Positions 31,942-40,199 of a stretch of 64,000 nt of DNA are shown piece after piece. The stretch comes from a virus: IMG/VR virus record IMGVR_UViG_3300046454_000714, positions 1-64,000 of that record; one strand, 5' to 3'. Position numbers and translations under genes: made by a program. The notes beneath the pieces are model-generated. The model was not told the DNA's origin and did not search any database. It saw only the letters and a list, made by a program, of their open reading frames with translations. Numbering within the stretch: position 1 is the stretch's first letter; each line of letters begins with the position of its first letter.

Positions 31942-33291
31942 ATGACCGTCAGCCCGCCCCAGACGAACGGCCACAAGCGGCCGGCCCTGCCCGTAATCGG
32001 GGACTGGCGGCCGGTCACACCCCAGCCCGAGCCCGTCGAGGAACAGCGCAGCCCGGAGCCGGCCCCCGTTGAGACGCCGGAACTGGTCGCCAAGGCGCAG
32101 GCCGAGGCAATCCGCGCCCAAGCGTGGGCCGACGCCGAAGCCAGGCGGATCGCCGCCGAGGCTGAAGCGGACGCGGTGCGCGTCAAGGCGGAGGAGGAGG
32201 CGCGCAAGCTGCGGCTCGTCAACGACCGCGCCGAGCGCCGGGCTCGCGAGGAAGAAGCTGCGTCCGAGGAGCGCATCGCCGAGTCCAACCGGCGCCGCGA
32301 CGAGGCCGAGCGGGCCCGCATCGCCGCCGCCCACCAGGCCCGGATCGACGAGCAGGTTGAGGCCCAGAAGGCGAAGGTCGTCGCCAAGGCGGACAAGAAG
32401 TGGCGCGGCTGGGCCATCGCCTTCTACACCCTGTGCGCCGCCGTCGCCCTACCGGTCCAGATCTCCGCGTTCTGGGACGAGCGCAAGCCGTGGATGGCCG
32501 GCGCCCCTGTCCTTCTGGAGATCGCCGCTCTCGTTGTCGCGTTCGGTACCGCCGCCGCGGTGGCGAACAAGCGCCCGCACTGGCACTTCCGTCTGATCAC
32601 CTGGGTGCTCGCGTTCATCGCGGCCAGCGTCAACCTGTGGCACGGCATGCAGGAGTTCGACCCGGCAACCGCCGTCGGTACCGCGCTCGCCTCCGTGTTC
32701 GGGCCCGGCGTGTGGGACCTGCATGAGCACGGGCGGATCCGTAAGCGCGACGGCGTGCCGACCCGGCGGGAGCGGAAGGCGCAGGAGAGGGCGGCGAAGG
32801 ACGAGGTCAAGCGGGCAGCTGCCGAAGAGGCACAGCGCGCCGCCGAGAAGGAGGCTGCAGCCAAGGCCGCCGAGGAGGCTGCGAGGAAGCTCGCCGATCG
32901 TCGCGCGAAGCTCTTCTCGAAGGTGTGGGAGCACGCCGAGAAGCTCGCCACGGATCTTGGCGAGACAGCCGTGACCGAGGCCATCTGGGAGCGCGCCAAG
33001 CTCGACGTCGAGGGCGCGCGGCCGGGCGAGTCGGCGGAGGTTTTCCGCATGCGTAACGCCGCCGAAGCGAGGGTCTCGGCGGCCCGCGAGAAGCGCTCCG
33101 TGAGCGGATCAACACAGCAGGTCGCTTCGCAAGTGCTCGGCTCCAAGATGCCTCGCGTCTACAACCCGCCCGCACGCCCCGGACGGCGCACCAAGGGCGA
33201 CGTGAAATACGCGCCTGGCGCCAGCCGTCAGGCATCCATCGCGGCCCGTGAAGCCGTCGCCAAGAAGACCGCCCAGAAGGACCCGTCATGA
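31942..33291 (+). CDS. DUF2637 membrane protein (SpdB-like transfer/spread protein)
   Basis: 449 residues. Long Ala/Glu/Arg coiled coils flank a membrane block: residues about 50-145 are coiled coil, about 155-255 hold four hydrophobic segments (AIAFYTLCAAVALPVQIS, VLLEIAALVVAFGTAAAV, LITWVLAFIAASVNLW), and a second coiled coil follows. This is the DUF2637 architecture found next to TraB-type genes of actinomycete conjugative plasmids and ICEs. It probably forms part of the DNA-spread apparatus at the septum. Overlaps the translocase gene by 4 bp; CCGAGAGGA leader. Confidence 0.8.
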   Translation: MTVSPPQTNGHKRPALPVIGDWRPVTPQPEPVEEQRSPEPAPVETPELVAKAQAEAIRAQAWADAEARRIAAEAEADAVRVKAEEEARKLRLVNDRAERRAREEEAASEERIAESNRRRDEAERARIAAAHQARIDEQVEAQKAKVVAKADKKWRGWAIAFYTLCAAVALPVQISAFWDERKPWMAGAPVLLEIAALVVAFGTAAAVANKRPHWHFRLITWVLAFIAASVNLWHGMQEFDPATAVGTALASVFGPGVWDLHEHGRIRKRDGVPTRRERKAQERAAKDEVKRAAAEEAQRAAEKEAAAKAAEEAARKLADRRAKLFSKVWEHAEKLATDLGETAVTEAIWERAKLDVEGARPGESAEVFRMRNAAEARVSAAREKRSVSGSTQQVASQVLGSKMPRVYNPPARPGRRTKGDVKYAPGASRQASIAAREAVAKKTAQKDPS

Positions 33292-35387
33292 GCCTCGACA
33301 TGAACCCGGAACTCCCGCCCGGCTGGGACCTGACGAAGGTCATTCCCGGTGAGCTCGAAGTCCCCGACGACCTGTCCGGGGAACTCGACGACGACATCGC
33401 GCCCGGCATGCTCCTGCCCTACGAGCCGCGGCTGCCCGTCCTGCGGAAGACCGGGTCGGCGGCCATGGTCGTCGCCGCCACGACCGGGCGCGCGGTCGGA
33501 CTGTCGGCGCGCGGCGGCTGGACGGCGACCCGCTGGTTCGTCGCCGGCGCCCGCGCCGTCTCCTACCTCGGTTGGCGCTATGTCCGCACGCACGACTACC
33601 AGGAGGAGATCGGCGGCGTCACCTCGTCGGCCGACCACCGGCGCAACGTCGACCTCCGACACCGGCGGTGGAAATTCCTCGGGTGGGCGGCCGGCGCGAC
33701 GGCGGCGCTCAATCTGGCCGGCTGGTGGGCGCTCGTTGCCCAGGCCGGGATGGCCGCTTCGGACTCGTGGTGGATCACGCCGGGCGTGCTCGCCCTGTCC
33801 GTGGCCGCCGCCGTCAGCTGGTACGGGCGCTACCGGCTCGGCAACCCAGGCCTCGCGCCCGAGCAGGCGATGGCGGACCAGGACGACCCGGAGTCGGATG
33901 AGCCGTTCCCGCTCGGCGTATGCCAGTCGCCGAGCCAAGTCGAAGAGTGCGTGTCCCGCGCACTCGCCTGGGAAGGCATCGGCACCCGCGCGGTTCGCGT
34001 GCTCGGCTACCGCGGCTGGGGCTGGGAGATCGACGTCATCCTCAAGGGCGCGGCGCCGGAGCAGGTCAACGCCGTGATGAGCAAGCTGGACTCCCACTTC
34101 GGCATCGGCAAGGGGCAGACCCTCTGCGAGCCGGACCCGGAGGACAACTCGCACCTCACGCTGCGTCTCGTGCAGTCGGATCCGTTCGCCGACATGCCCC
34201 GCCCGGCCGTGCACTCGCCGAACAGTCTGTCCGTGAAGGATGCGGTGGTGTACGGCCGCTGCATGGACGGCACTCTCTTCGAGGCGCGCCTGCGCGGAAT
34301 GTTCATGATGATCATCGGTTCGTCCGGGTCGGCGAAGACCAAGGGCGCACTGCGCTGCCTCGCCGAGGTCATCACCGCATGCCGGGACGCCATCGCCATC
34401 GAGATGGACCCGGTCAAGGACGGAATCCGCGAGTTCTCCGAGGTCATGGCGCTGCCGCCGATCCGCGGGCCGAAGGAGTGCACGGAGAAGCTGCGCTGGC
34501 TGCGCGATATCGCGTCGGCCCGCAACCAGGTGAAGTCGGCCAAGGAGATGGGGGACCTGTGGGAGCCCACCCCCGAAGAGCCCGCCATCTTCGGCATCGT
34601 TGACGAGTTCATCTTCCTGCCGCGCGAGGCGAAGGAGCTCGCCATTGAGATCCTCCGCATCGGGCGCGAGACCGGCGTCTACCTCCTCTTCGCCGCCCAG
34701 GAAGCCACGCAGGACTCCCTCGGCGACGCCATCGCCAGCGCCGTCACCTACCGGGTGATGCTCGCCGCGCGCAGCGAGGACATCCCCCTCGTCCTGGGCA
34801 AGGGGGCTTCCGCGATGGGCTACCGCCCGGACCGGTTGCGCCCGGCCGTCGATGACGAGCGGGTGTACGACGCCGGCAAGTTCTACGTCGCCGGCCCCGG
34901 CTTCGACCGGCCGGTGTTGTGGCGGTGGAACCGGTTCGAGCGCGACCAGATCCGGCAGGCGGTCAAGGACCGCAAGGACGCCGGCCGCCCTTGGTTCGAC
35001 CATGCCAGCCTTGCCGCCGCCAACCTGCTGCACGTGATCCGTCGGGACGGGGTGGCGGGTGGGGCCTCTCTGGCTGACCGCCTCGTTGCCCTCGATGAGC
35101 AGGGCGGCGTGGAGGACGCGGCGGTGGTCGCCGTCCTGCTTCGGGCCTTCGGCGGCAAGACGTTCCTGCCGACGACCGAGGAACTGCTTCCCGCGCTTGC
35201 CGACGCAGGCGTCCAGATGGATGCGAATGGTCTTGCCCAGCTCTTCCGGAAGCATGCCCCGTCGGTGACTGCGAGCCGTCAGGAGTGGGATGGCCGGCCG
35301 CAGGTCCGCGGCTGGTCCCGGGAGTCCGTCGAGCAGGCCGCAGCAGGGCTGTTGGACCCGGCTATGGCCCGTCTACGGGCCGCCTAA
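33288..35387 (+). CDS. FtsK/TraB-type DNA translocase
   Basis: 699 residues. Two membrane segments lie at about 128-147 (FLGWAAGATAALNLAGWWAL) and 158-178. The motor domain has Walker A GSSGSAKT at 344-351 and Walker B IFGIVDEFIF near 433-443; LLFAAQEATQ is the downstream sensor strand. The C-terminal 120 residues are helical and could be the winged-helix DNA-reader. In actinomycetes one such protein moves double-stranded plasmid DNA between mycelial cells. An alternative is a phage FtsK-like translocase for segregation. Position after a DUF2637 gene supports transfer. Repeats lie at its 3' end. Confidence 0.85.
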   Translation: MSLDMNPELPPGWDLTKVIPGELEVPDDLSGELDDDIAPGMLLPYEPRLPVLRKTGSAAMVVAATTGRAVGLSARGGWTATRWFVAGARAVSYLGWRYVRTHDYQEEIGGVTSSADHRRNVDLRHRRWKFLGWAAGATAALNLAGWWALVAQAGMAASDSWWITPGVLALSVAAAVSWYGRYRLGNPGLAPEQAMADQDDPESDEPFPLGVCQSPSQVEECVSRALAWEGIGTRAVRVLGYRGWGWEIDVILKGAAPEQVNAVMSKLDSHFGIGKGQTLCEPDPEDNSHLTLRLVQSDPFADMPRPAVHSPNSLSVKDAVVYGRCMDGTLFEARLRGMFMMIIGSSGSAKTKGALRCLAEVITACRDAIAIEMDPVKDGIREFSEVMALPPIRGPKECTEKLRWLRDIASARNQVKSAKEMGDLWEPTPEEPAIFGIVDEFIFLPREAKELAIEILRIGRETGVYLLFAAQEATQDSLGDAIASAVTYRVMLAARSEDIPLVLGKGASAMGYRPDRLRPAVDDERVYDAGKFYVAGPGFDRPVLWRWNRFERDQIRQAVKDRKDAGRPWFDHASLAAANLLHVIRRDGVAGGASLADRLVALDEQGGVEDAAVVAVLLRAFGGKTFLPTTEELLPALADAGVQMDANGLAQLFRKHAPSVTASRQEWDGRPQVRGWSRESVEQAAAGLLDPAMARLRAA

Positions 35388-35490
35388 CCCCCGTCTTTGC
35401 CCCGTCTATGGCCCGACTAGGCGATCAAGAGAAGCCGCAGGTAGCCGGGCCATAGACGGGTCTTAGTCGGGCCAAAGACGGCCCATAGAC
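35364..35490. repeat. Repeat cluster downstream of traB-like gene, candidate clt/oriT
   Basis: Variants of CCGTCTATGGCCC occur in both orientations: CCGTCTTTGCCC near 35391, CCCGTCTATGGCCCGACTA at 35401-35419, then CGGGCCATAGACGGG (35446-35460), TAGTCGGGCCAAAGACGG (35464-35481) and GGCCCATAGAC (35480-35490). A related TATGGCCCGTCTA overlaps the end of the translocase gene. This fills the 150-bp gap 35388-35537. Actinomycete clt loci consist of short repeats read by TraB, so this is the natural candidate. Confidence 0.6.
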
Positions 35491-35537
35491 ACCCTATTGA
35501 TCCACATATGCGAAGTTCTTGAGAGGGAGTCCCGATC

Positions 35538-36173
35538 ATGGCAGCGAAGCGTCCCGCAAGGCGGCAGCCGGCCCGCCGCAAAGCCCCGGCGCGCCGCCGC
35601 ACCACCGCGACCGCCACCCGACGGAAACACCCCGCCCGACGCGTCAAAATCCCCCGCAAAGGACCGCTCACCGCCCGCCTCGGCAACTGGCTCGTCCTGC
35701 GAGTCATCGCCCCCATGGTCGACACCCGGCGGGATGAGATCCGCTCCCGCAAGGACGCCGCGATCCTCCGCGCCACCCACGAGGGCTGCAAGGTCTGCCA
35801 CGGCAACGGACAGATCTTCACCAAGGGCAAGGACGGCTCCTTCACCGGATCGAAGCCCTGCACGGCCAAGCCGACCAAGGAGAAGGTCTCCCGCTGGGAG
35901 GTCAACAAGGCCGCCCGCATGGGGGGCGACCGGCGGACCGGACTCATTGGCTACTCGTGCCCCTGCGGCAAGAAGGAGAAGCCCCGCTACCGCGACGCCA
36001 AGGAAGCCACCAAGGCCCTGCGCGGCCACGAGAAGCAGAAGCACGGCGGCAAGAGCGTCGGCGGCACCTGGTACGCACAGCAGACCGCGGCGGCAGCCCT
36101 CGCCCCCTCGCAGCCCGCACCCGCACCCAAGACCAGCATGCGTAAGGCGCCGGCGAAGGCAGGCACCCCGTGA
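35538..36173 (+). CDS. Basic zinc-finger-like protein
   Basis: 211 residues with a very Arg/Lys/Pro-rich N-terminus (first 50 residues), a CKVCHGNG motif of DnaJ zinc-finger type at about residue 83, and CPCGKKEK near 147. A nucleic-acid-binding protein by composition. Preceded by GAGAGGGAG just after the repeat cluster, so it may belong to the transfer unit. Function unknown. Confidence 0.6.
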   Translation: MAAKRPARRQPARRKAPARRRTTATATRRKHPARRVKIPRKGPLTARLGNWLVLRVIAPMVDTRRDEIRSRKDAAILRATHEGCKVCHGNGQIFTKGKDGSFTGSKPCTAKPTKEKVSRWEVNKAARMGGDRRTGLIGYSCPCGKKEKPRYRDAKEATKALRGHEKQKHGGKSVGGTWYAQQTAAAALAPSQPAPAPKTSMRKAPAKAGTP

Positions 36174-36373
36174 CCCCGACTCTTCTGTGCCCGCGCGGCT
36201 GCGGAACCGGCTTCGCCTCGATCACCAACGAGTTCGAGCCGCTCCAAGGCCGCGGCAACAACGGCATGGCGATCATGACCGTCACCGGCGAATGCAACGG
36301 CTGCGGACTCCTCTGCGACAACGAGATCGAAGGCCGACTCGAAGAACTCACCATCGTCACCCGAAACGGATAG
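36170..36373 (+). CDS. Small zinc-ribbon protein
   Basis: 67 residues, GTG start. CPRGCG and CNGCGLLC motifs suggest a four-cysteine zinc ribbon. Overlaps the upstream gene. Confidence 0.55.
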   Translation: MTPTLLCPRGCGTGFASITNEFEPLQGRGNNGMAIMTVTGECNGCGLLCDNEIEGRLEELTIVTRNG

Positions 36374-36396
36374 CCCACCCGAAGGAGACCCGCACC

Positions 36397-36885
36397 ATGC
36401 TCGACCTGCCCGAGCCGAAGCCCACCGCCACCGCGACCGGGCAGGACCGCAACGCCATCATCGACCAGCGCGCCGACCAGTTCCTCGCCGCCATCAACGA
36501 CGCCGCAGCCACCTACTACCGCGACGACAGCCCGACCCCCACCGTCGGCACCACCCCACCCGTACCCCAGCCCGGCCGGCCGCCGATGAGCCAGAGAGCC
36601 ACCGACGCCAGCGCGTTGATGCTGTCCGGCGGCATCGCCTCCGTGTTCGTCAGCGGCGGCATCAGCCTCATCCTCTGGTCGTCCGGGCACGCCGATTCGA
36701 CCGTCATCGCCTGGATGAGTGCTGGCCCGCCCATGGCCTTCCTGTCGCTGAAAGCCCTCATCAAGGGCGTCAAGCGCGCGACCGTACCCGACATCCACGT
36801 GCACAACTACAGCGGGCCCGTCACCCAGCACCACCGCACCTCGAACAACCGCAGCATCTGGAACAAGAACATCAACAGCCAGTGA
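36397..36885 (+). CDS. Membrane protein, possible Spd-like
   Basis: 162 residues, GAAGGAG before the ATG. Hydrophobic segments at about 75-95 (LMLSGGIASVFVSGGISLIL) and 103-120; the C-terminus is His/Asn-rich (VHNYSGPVTQHHRTSNN). Architecture and location resemble small spread proteins of Streptomyces plasmids. Tentative. Confidence 0.55.
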   Translation: MLDLPEPKPTATATGQDRNAIIDQRADQFLAAINDAAATYYRDDSPTPTVGTTPPVPQPGRPPMSQRATDASALMLSGGIASVFVSGGISLILWSSGHADSTVIAWMSAGPPMAFLSLKALIKGVKRATVPDIHVHNYSGPVTQHHRTSNNRSIWNKNINSQ

Positions 36886-36897
36886 AGGAGCCCCGCC

Positions 36898-37143
36898 ATG
36901 TTCCATCCCGAGCTCGGCCCGATCGCCCGCCTGTTCATCGCCGTCGCCGTGTTCGCCCCGTCGCTGTCCGCCGGATACGCCGTGACCGTCGCCCTGATGG
37001 CGGTCGGCGTGCCGGAGATTGTCGCCGCGGTTCCGGCGGCGCTCACCGCCCTCGCCGGGATTCTCGCCCTCACCTACGGCGCCGAGTCCCTCGCCAACTG
37101 GCGGGCCGACGCGGTCGCCACGAAGGGAGCAGCGGGCGCCTGA
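36898..37143 (+). CDS. Two-helix membrane protein
   Basis: 81 residues, AAGGAG leader. Hydrophobic at about 10-37 and 40-62 (IVAAVPAALTALAGILALTY). Last rightward gene before the 37-kb regulatory switch. Function unknown. Confidence 0.55.
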   Translation: MFHPELGPIARLFIAVAVFAPSLSAGYAVTVALMAVGVPEIVAAVPAALTALAGILALTYGAESLANWRADAVATKGAAGA

Positions 37144-37335
37144 TCAGCCAGCGACAGAGCCCCAGCCTTCCTCGGCCGGGGCTTTCGTCGTATCGGGTAC
37201 GGCGCGCGCCATCCACCGTCCGTCGGTGAGGCATTTCGGCGGCATGTGGGGTGCGAGGCCCAGCGACAGCAGCAGCTGGTAGCCCTCGGCGGTCTCCGCC
37301 TCGTCGTCGCCCTGCACGGTGAAACGTAAGGCCAT
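37144..37335 (-). CDS. Small hypothetical protein
   Basis: 63 residues on the minus strand; FTVQGDDEAETAEGYQLLLS looks protein-like and the gene follows the leftward repressor. No good RBS is visible, so support is moderate. Confidence 0.4.
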   Translation of the reverse strand: MALRFTVQGDDEAETAEGYQLLLSLGLAPHMPPKCLTDGRWMARAVPDTTKAPAEEGWGSVAG

Positions 37336-37388
37336 GACGGCAGTGTGGCGCGGGCGGTGGGGGAGCGGGGCGGGAATCGGGAAGCGGG

Positions 37389-37664
37389 CTACTCGGCTGG
37401 CGGGTCGGCCCGTTTGCCCGTGGTGCGCCCCTTGGCGATCTGGTGGGCGCGGACGCGGTGGACTCCCAGCTCCTTGCCGATCTGGTCGTAGCTGAGCCCG
37501 GTCTCGTGCATCTCCTGAACGGCGCCCTGCCGGATCTCCTGGAGCCAGTGCTGTAGCTCAGGGATCGCTTGGAGCGCAGCCCCGACGCTCTTGGCGCGCT
37601 CGGTCGGATCTCCCTGCTCGGCAAGGTGCTTGAGGTTCTCGAAGGGGCTCGGCGGCGTCGTCAT
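37389..37664 (-). CDS. HTH repressor-like protein, probably leaderless
   Basis: 91 residues. ETGLSYDQIGKELGVHRVRAHQIAKG is a sigma-region-4-like helix-turn-helix. On the minus strand TACAAT (complement of 37671-37676) with TTGCAA 16 bp upstream forms a good promoter whose start would fall at the ATG itself, so the mRNA is probably leaderless. Three operator-like repeats lie in the same 50 bp and overlap the divergent promoter. It is a likely switch repressor for genes to the right. Confidence 0.65.
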   Translation of the reverse strand: MTTPPSPFENLKHLAEQGDPTERAKSVGAALQAIPELQHWLQEIRQGAVQEMHETGLSYDQIGKELGVHRVRAHQIAKGRTTGKRADPPAE

Positions 37665-37668
37665 GGAT

Positions 37669-37716
37669 CGATTGTAAGGGGTGGCTTGACGATTGCAAGG
37701 GGACCCCTTACGATTG
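37669..37716. promoter_or_regulatory. Divergent promoter-operator switch
   Basis: Rightward promoter TTGACG (37686-37691), 17 bp, TACGAT (37709-37714). Repeats CGATTGTAAGGGG (37669-37681), CGATTGCAAGGGG (37690-37702) and inverted CCCCTTACGATTG (37704-37716) cover it; the second and third form a GGGGACCCC-centred palindrome in the spacer. The leftward promoter for the repressor is embedded in the first repeat. Confidence 0.75.
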
Positions 37717-37750
37717 AGGCATCGCCAAGGGAACCAGCAGGGGAGACGGC

Positions 37751-38071
37751 ATGAAGACCAAGGCCCGCATCGACTGGACGAATGTCGTCAACTTCGACAA
37801 CTACGGCAGCTTCTGGGGATACGACACCGTCGAAGACGCCGAGATCGGCATCGAGCAGGCCCAGATCATCGGTCAAGACATCGACGAGTGGCATGCCACC
37901 GACCGCAGCGGACTCCTCATGCGGATCGTCCGGATCGCCGACCCCGAGTTCCTCGACACCATCGCCATCTTCCCCGCCGAGTGCACCGACTGCGGCGCCC
38001 CCGTCACGTCGGTCAAGTGGGTCACCGACGAGCACCACGCCAAGTGCCCCCGGCGGGACCCGAACTTCTGA
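37751..38071 (+). CDS. Hypothetical protein with C-terminal cysteines
   Basis: 106 residues, first gene under the 37.7-kb promoter, with GGGGAGACGGC before the ATG. Acidic N-terminal half, then CTDCGAPV...CPRR, a possible zinc site. Function unknown. Confidence 0.6.
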   Translation: MKTKARIDWTNVVNFDNYGSFWGYDTVEDAEIGIEQAQIIGQDIDEWHATDRSGLLMRIVRIADPEFLDTIAIFPAECTDCGAPVTSVKWVTDEHHAKCPRRDPNF

Positions 38072-38079
38072 CCCGCCCC

Positions 38080-38101
38080 GCCCGGCCTTTCGAGGCCGGG
38101 C
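38080..38101 (+). terminator. Hairpin with TTCG tetraloop
   Basis: GCCCGGCCT, TTCG, AGGCCGGGC: 9-bp stem capped by the stable UUCG loop. Lies between the first and second genes of the operon; likely attenuator. Confidence 0.6.
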
Positions 38102-38135
38102 CCCACCACCGAACCGCCGCGCTCAAGGAGTTCCG

Positions 38136-38546
38136 TTGACTGTCGCCGACCTGAAGTCGTTTCCCGAGTCCAGCGTCCCCGCCGCCTTCGATCGCGGTCA
38201 CCTGCACAGCCCGGACATGGGCTACATGCAGTACGCCCTGAAAGGGCGCTACGACTACCGGCCCGGCAACGATTTCGAGCCCATGGCGGAGGCCCCGCGC
38301 GGCGACGCTAAGGCGTGGGCCTGGTGGTGGCGCAACACCGCGCGGATCGACGTACCCGACTACCTCGGGCTGCACGTCGGCGACGAGATCACCATCCGCC
38401 ACGTGATTTCCACGGGCCCTGGTGTCGTGATCGAGACCCACCGATGCGGCGCCGTAGTCCGCTACCCGATGCCCAAGGGCGCCAACAAGCCGCACGACGA
38501 GATGTACGTCCGCCGCCGCAACTGCTCCGGCCACTGGTACCCGTAG
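38136..38546 (+). CDS. Hypothetical protein, TTG start
   Basis: 136 residues. AAGGAG at 38125-38130 positions the TTG at 38136 as start. Trp-rich middle (AKAWAWWWRNTARID) and a beta-rich end (GDEITIRHVISTGPGVVIE). Unknown function. Confidence 0.55.
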   Translation: MTVADLKSFPESSVPAAFDRGHLHSPDMGYMQYALKGRYDYRPGNDFEPMAEAPRGDAKAWAWWWRNTARIDVPDYLGLHVGDEITIRHVISTGPGVVIETHRCGAVVRYPMPKGANKPHDEMYVRRRNCSGHWYP

Positions 38547-38555
38547 GAGGTTGCC

Positions 38556-38831
38556 GTGATCGCCCGCCCGCCGTACACCATCCCGGTCCCGGATGCGGTC
38601 GCCGACCTCGCCGCCCGGCAACTCCCCGGCCGGGTGCTCGAAGCCGTCGACGAGGCCGGACTGTGCGGGCGACTGCTCACCGGACGGACGCTGGCCGCCT
38701 GCCCGGCTGTGGTCCGCGCCGAACCCGCGATACGGCTGCACGCCCGACTCGCGTGGGCCAACAAACGACTCGCCGCCCACAACCCGGGGCTCGTACACGG
38801 CTGGGGCGACCTGCCCGGCCTCAACCGATAG
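38556..38831 (+). CDS. Hypothetical protein
   Basis: 91 residues, GTG start after GGAGG. Helical (AVADLAARQLPGRVLEAVDE; LHARLAWANKRLAAHNPG). No known family. Confidence 0.5.
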   Translation: MIARPPYTIPVPDAVADLAARQLPGRVLEAVDEAGLCGRLLTGRTLAACPAVVRAEPAIRLHARLAWANKRLAAHNPGLVHGWGDLPGLNR

Positions 38832-38840
38832 GAACGCCTG

Positions 38841-39383
38841 ATGGCCGACGAGAAGACGCCCAAGCAGCTCAAAGCAGAACAACTCCAGCAGCAAGCCGAC
38901 CGACTCTCAGCCGAAGCGCAACAGCGGAGTGAGCGCGCGCACGGCATGTACGGCCGGTTCGCTGGTGGCCAGCCGCTCCTCTCTGGCCATCACTCGTACC
39001 GCAGCGCCCGCCGCGCCAAGGATCGCGCTGACGCCGCCTCCGACCGTGCCATCGACGCTTACAAGGCGGCCGAGAGCGCCCAAGCGAAGGCGAAGTGGGC
39101 GAAGGCGGACGCCGACGCGCGAGCCGAGATAACCGACACCGTCGCCACCCGGTCCCGGCCTTGGGAGCCCACCGACTTCCAGGTCGGCGACATCGTCACC
39201 GTCCGCGTCTTCGAGACGAGCACCAGCACCTACCGCGTCAAGCGGGTCAACAAGAAGACGCTCACCCTCGATGGCGGCGGAGGCGGATGGGACGACCCCA
39301 AGCGCGAATACGACCGCGTACTCTCCCGCACCCGCGACGGTGCCACCATCACCAACCCTGCCGAAACGGAGGACGTTCAGTGA
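38841..39383 (+). CDS. DUF3560-like coiled-coil protein
   Basis: 180 residues. The N-terminal coiled coil leading into GRFAGGQPLLSGHHSYRSARRAKDRAD matches the plasmid-associated DUF3560 signature (F-x-GGQP-hydrophobic-GHHS). The C-terminal half is a small beta domain (VGDIVTVRVFETSTSTYRVK). DUF3560 proteins occur on conjugative plasmids and are of unknown function; shorter here than full-length members. Confidence 0.65.
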   Translation: MADEKTPKQLKAEQLQQQADRLSAEAQQRSERAHGMYGRFAGGQPLLSGHHSYRSARRAKDRADAASDRAIDAYKAAESAQAKAKWAKADADARAEITDTVATRSRPWEPTDFQVGDIVTVRVFETSTSTYRVKRVNKKTLTLDGGGGGWDDPKREYDRVLSRTRDGATITNPAETEDVQ

Positions 39384-39796
39384 TCCGCGAAGACCGATTC
39401 CTGATCAGCCGCAAGCCGTTCGCTATCGACCTGTCCACCGTCACCGGCAGCCAGCACCCACGCGGTGATCTCTACGCCTTCAGCGGCACCGCGAACGCCG
39501 TCTGGTTCCGGCGGCAGGGCGGCGTCACAAAGGCCTGCCTCGGCTTGCTGAAGTTGTGGAGCCACTACCTGCCGGCCCCGCTCAACCTCGACGACCCGCA
39601 CGCGGTCCTGTCCGCCGACCTCGACGGCCGCTACGGCGGTGACTGCCACGGCCGGTGGGACGGCGAACGGTACTGGGGCGCGCAAGAACCCTTCGTGCAG
39701 TCGCTCCACCTGACCCTGCTCGAACCGATGCTCGCCAACTATCCGGCAATCCCCGACGGCCACGACGGCTGGTGGACGTTCCAGGAACCCCGGTGA
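39380..39796 (+). CDS. Hypothetical protein
   Basis: 138 residues, GTG start. Beta-rich (FAIDLSTVTGSQHPRGDLYAF) and Trp-rich near the end. Overlaps both neighbours. Unknown. Confidence 0.5.
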   Translation: MIREDRFLISRKPFAIDLSTVTGSQHPRGDLYAFSGTANAVWFRRQGGVTKACLGLLKLWSHYLPAPLNLDDPHAVLSADLDGRYGGDCHGRWDGERYWGAQEPFVQSLHLTLLEPMLANYPAIPDGHDGWWTFQEPR

Positions 39797-40197
39797 CCGC
39801 CCCGACCGAGCCTGCCCCGGCGCCCATACCGGAGCCGCCCGCTTCGACCGCTGGTGGGGCGACCGCGACATCAACCGAGACGAGAACTGACGTGCAGACC
39901 ATCCGCGACATCCAGGCCGCAGCCTGGGAAAACAAGCTCGCGAAAGGCTTCAACATCAGCGACGTGGCCTTGGAGTTCGGCCTCCTAACCGCCGAAATCG
40001 GCGAAGCCTTCACCGCCTGGCGCAAAGACCTCCCCGACTACGGGGAAGAACTCGCCGACATCTTCCTCTACCTCGTCGCCGTAGCGGAAATGACCGGCAT
40101 CGACCTCGCCGACGCCGTCACGCACAAGATGGCGATCAACGCCGCCCGCACCTACCGGGCCAACCACAACGGTGTACCCATCCGAGACGAGGACTGA
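39793..40197 (+). CDS. Second MazG-like pyrophosphohydrolase
   Basis: 134 residues. After a Pro/Thr-rich 35-residue leader, LLTAEIGEAFTAWRKD and YGEELADIFLYLVAVAEMTGID give the metal-binding E..E and EELAD helices of the MazG fold, ending with KMAINAARTYR. It is longer and only distantly similar to the gene at 13377. Likely hydrolyses nucleotides. The real start could be the internal GTG before QTIRDIQ. Confidence 0.75.
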   Translation: MTAPTEPAPAPIPEPPASTAGGATATSTETRTDVQTIRDIQAAAWENKLAKGFNISDVALEFGLLTAEIGEAFTAWRKDLPDYGEELADIFLYLVAVAEMTGIDLADAVTHKMAINAARTYRANHNGVPIRDED

Positions 40198-40199
40198 GC

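Noticed and set aside
33228-35255. 675-codon minus-strand ORF
   Set aside because: Antisense shadow of the TraB-like translocase; no motif or RBS.
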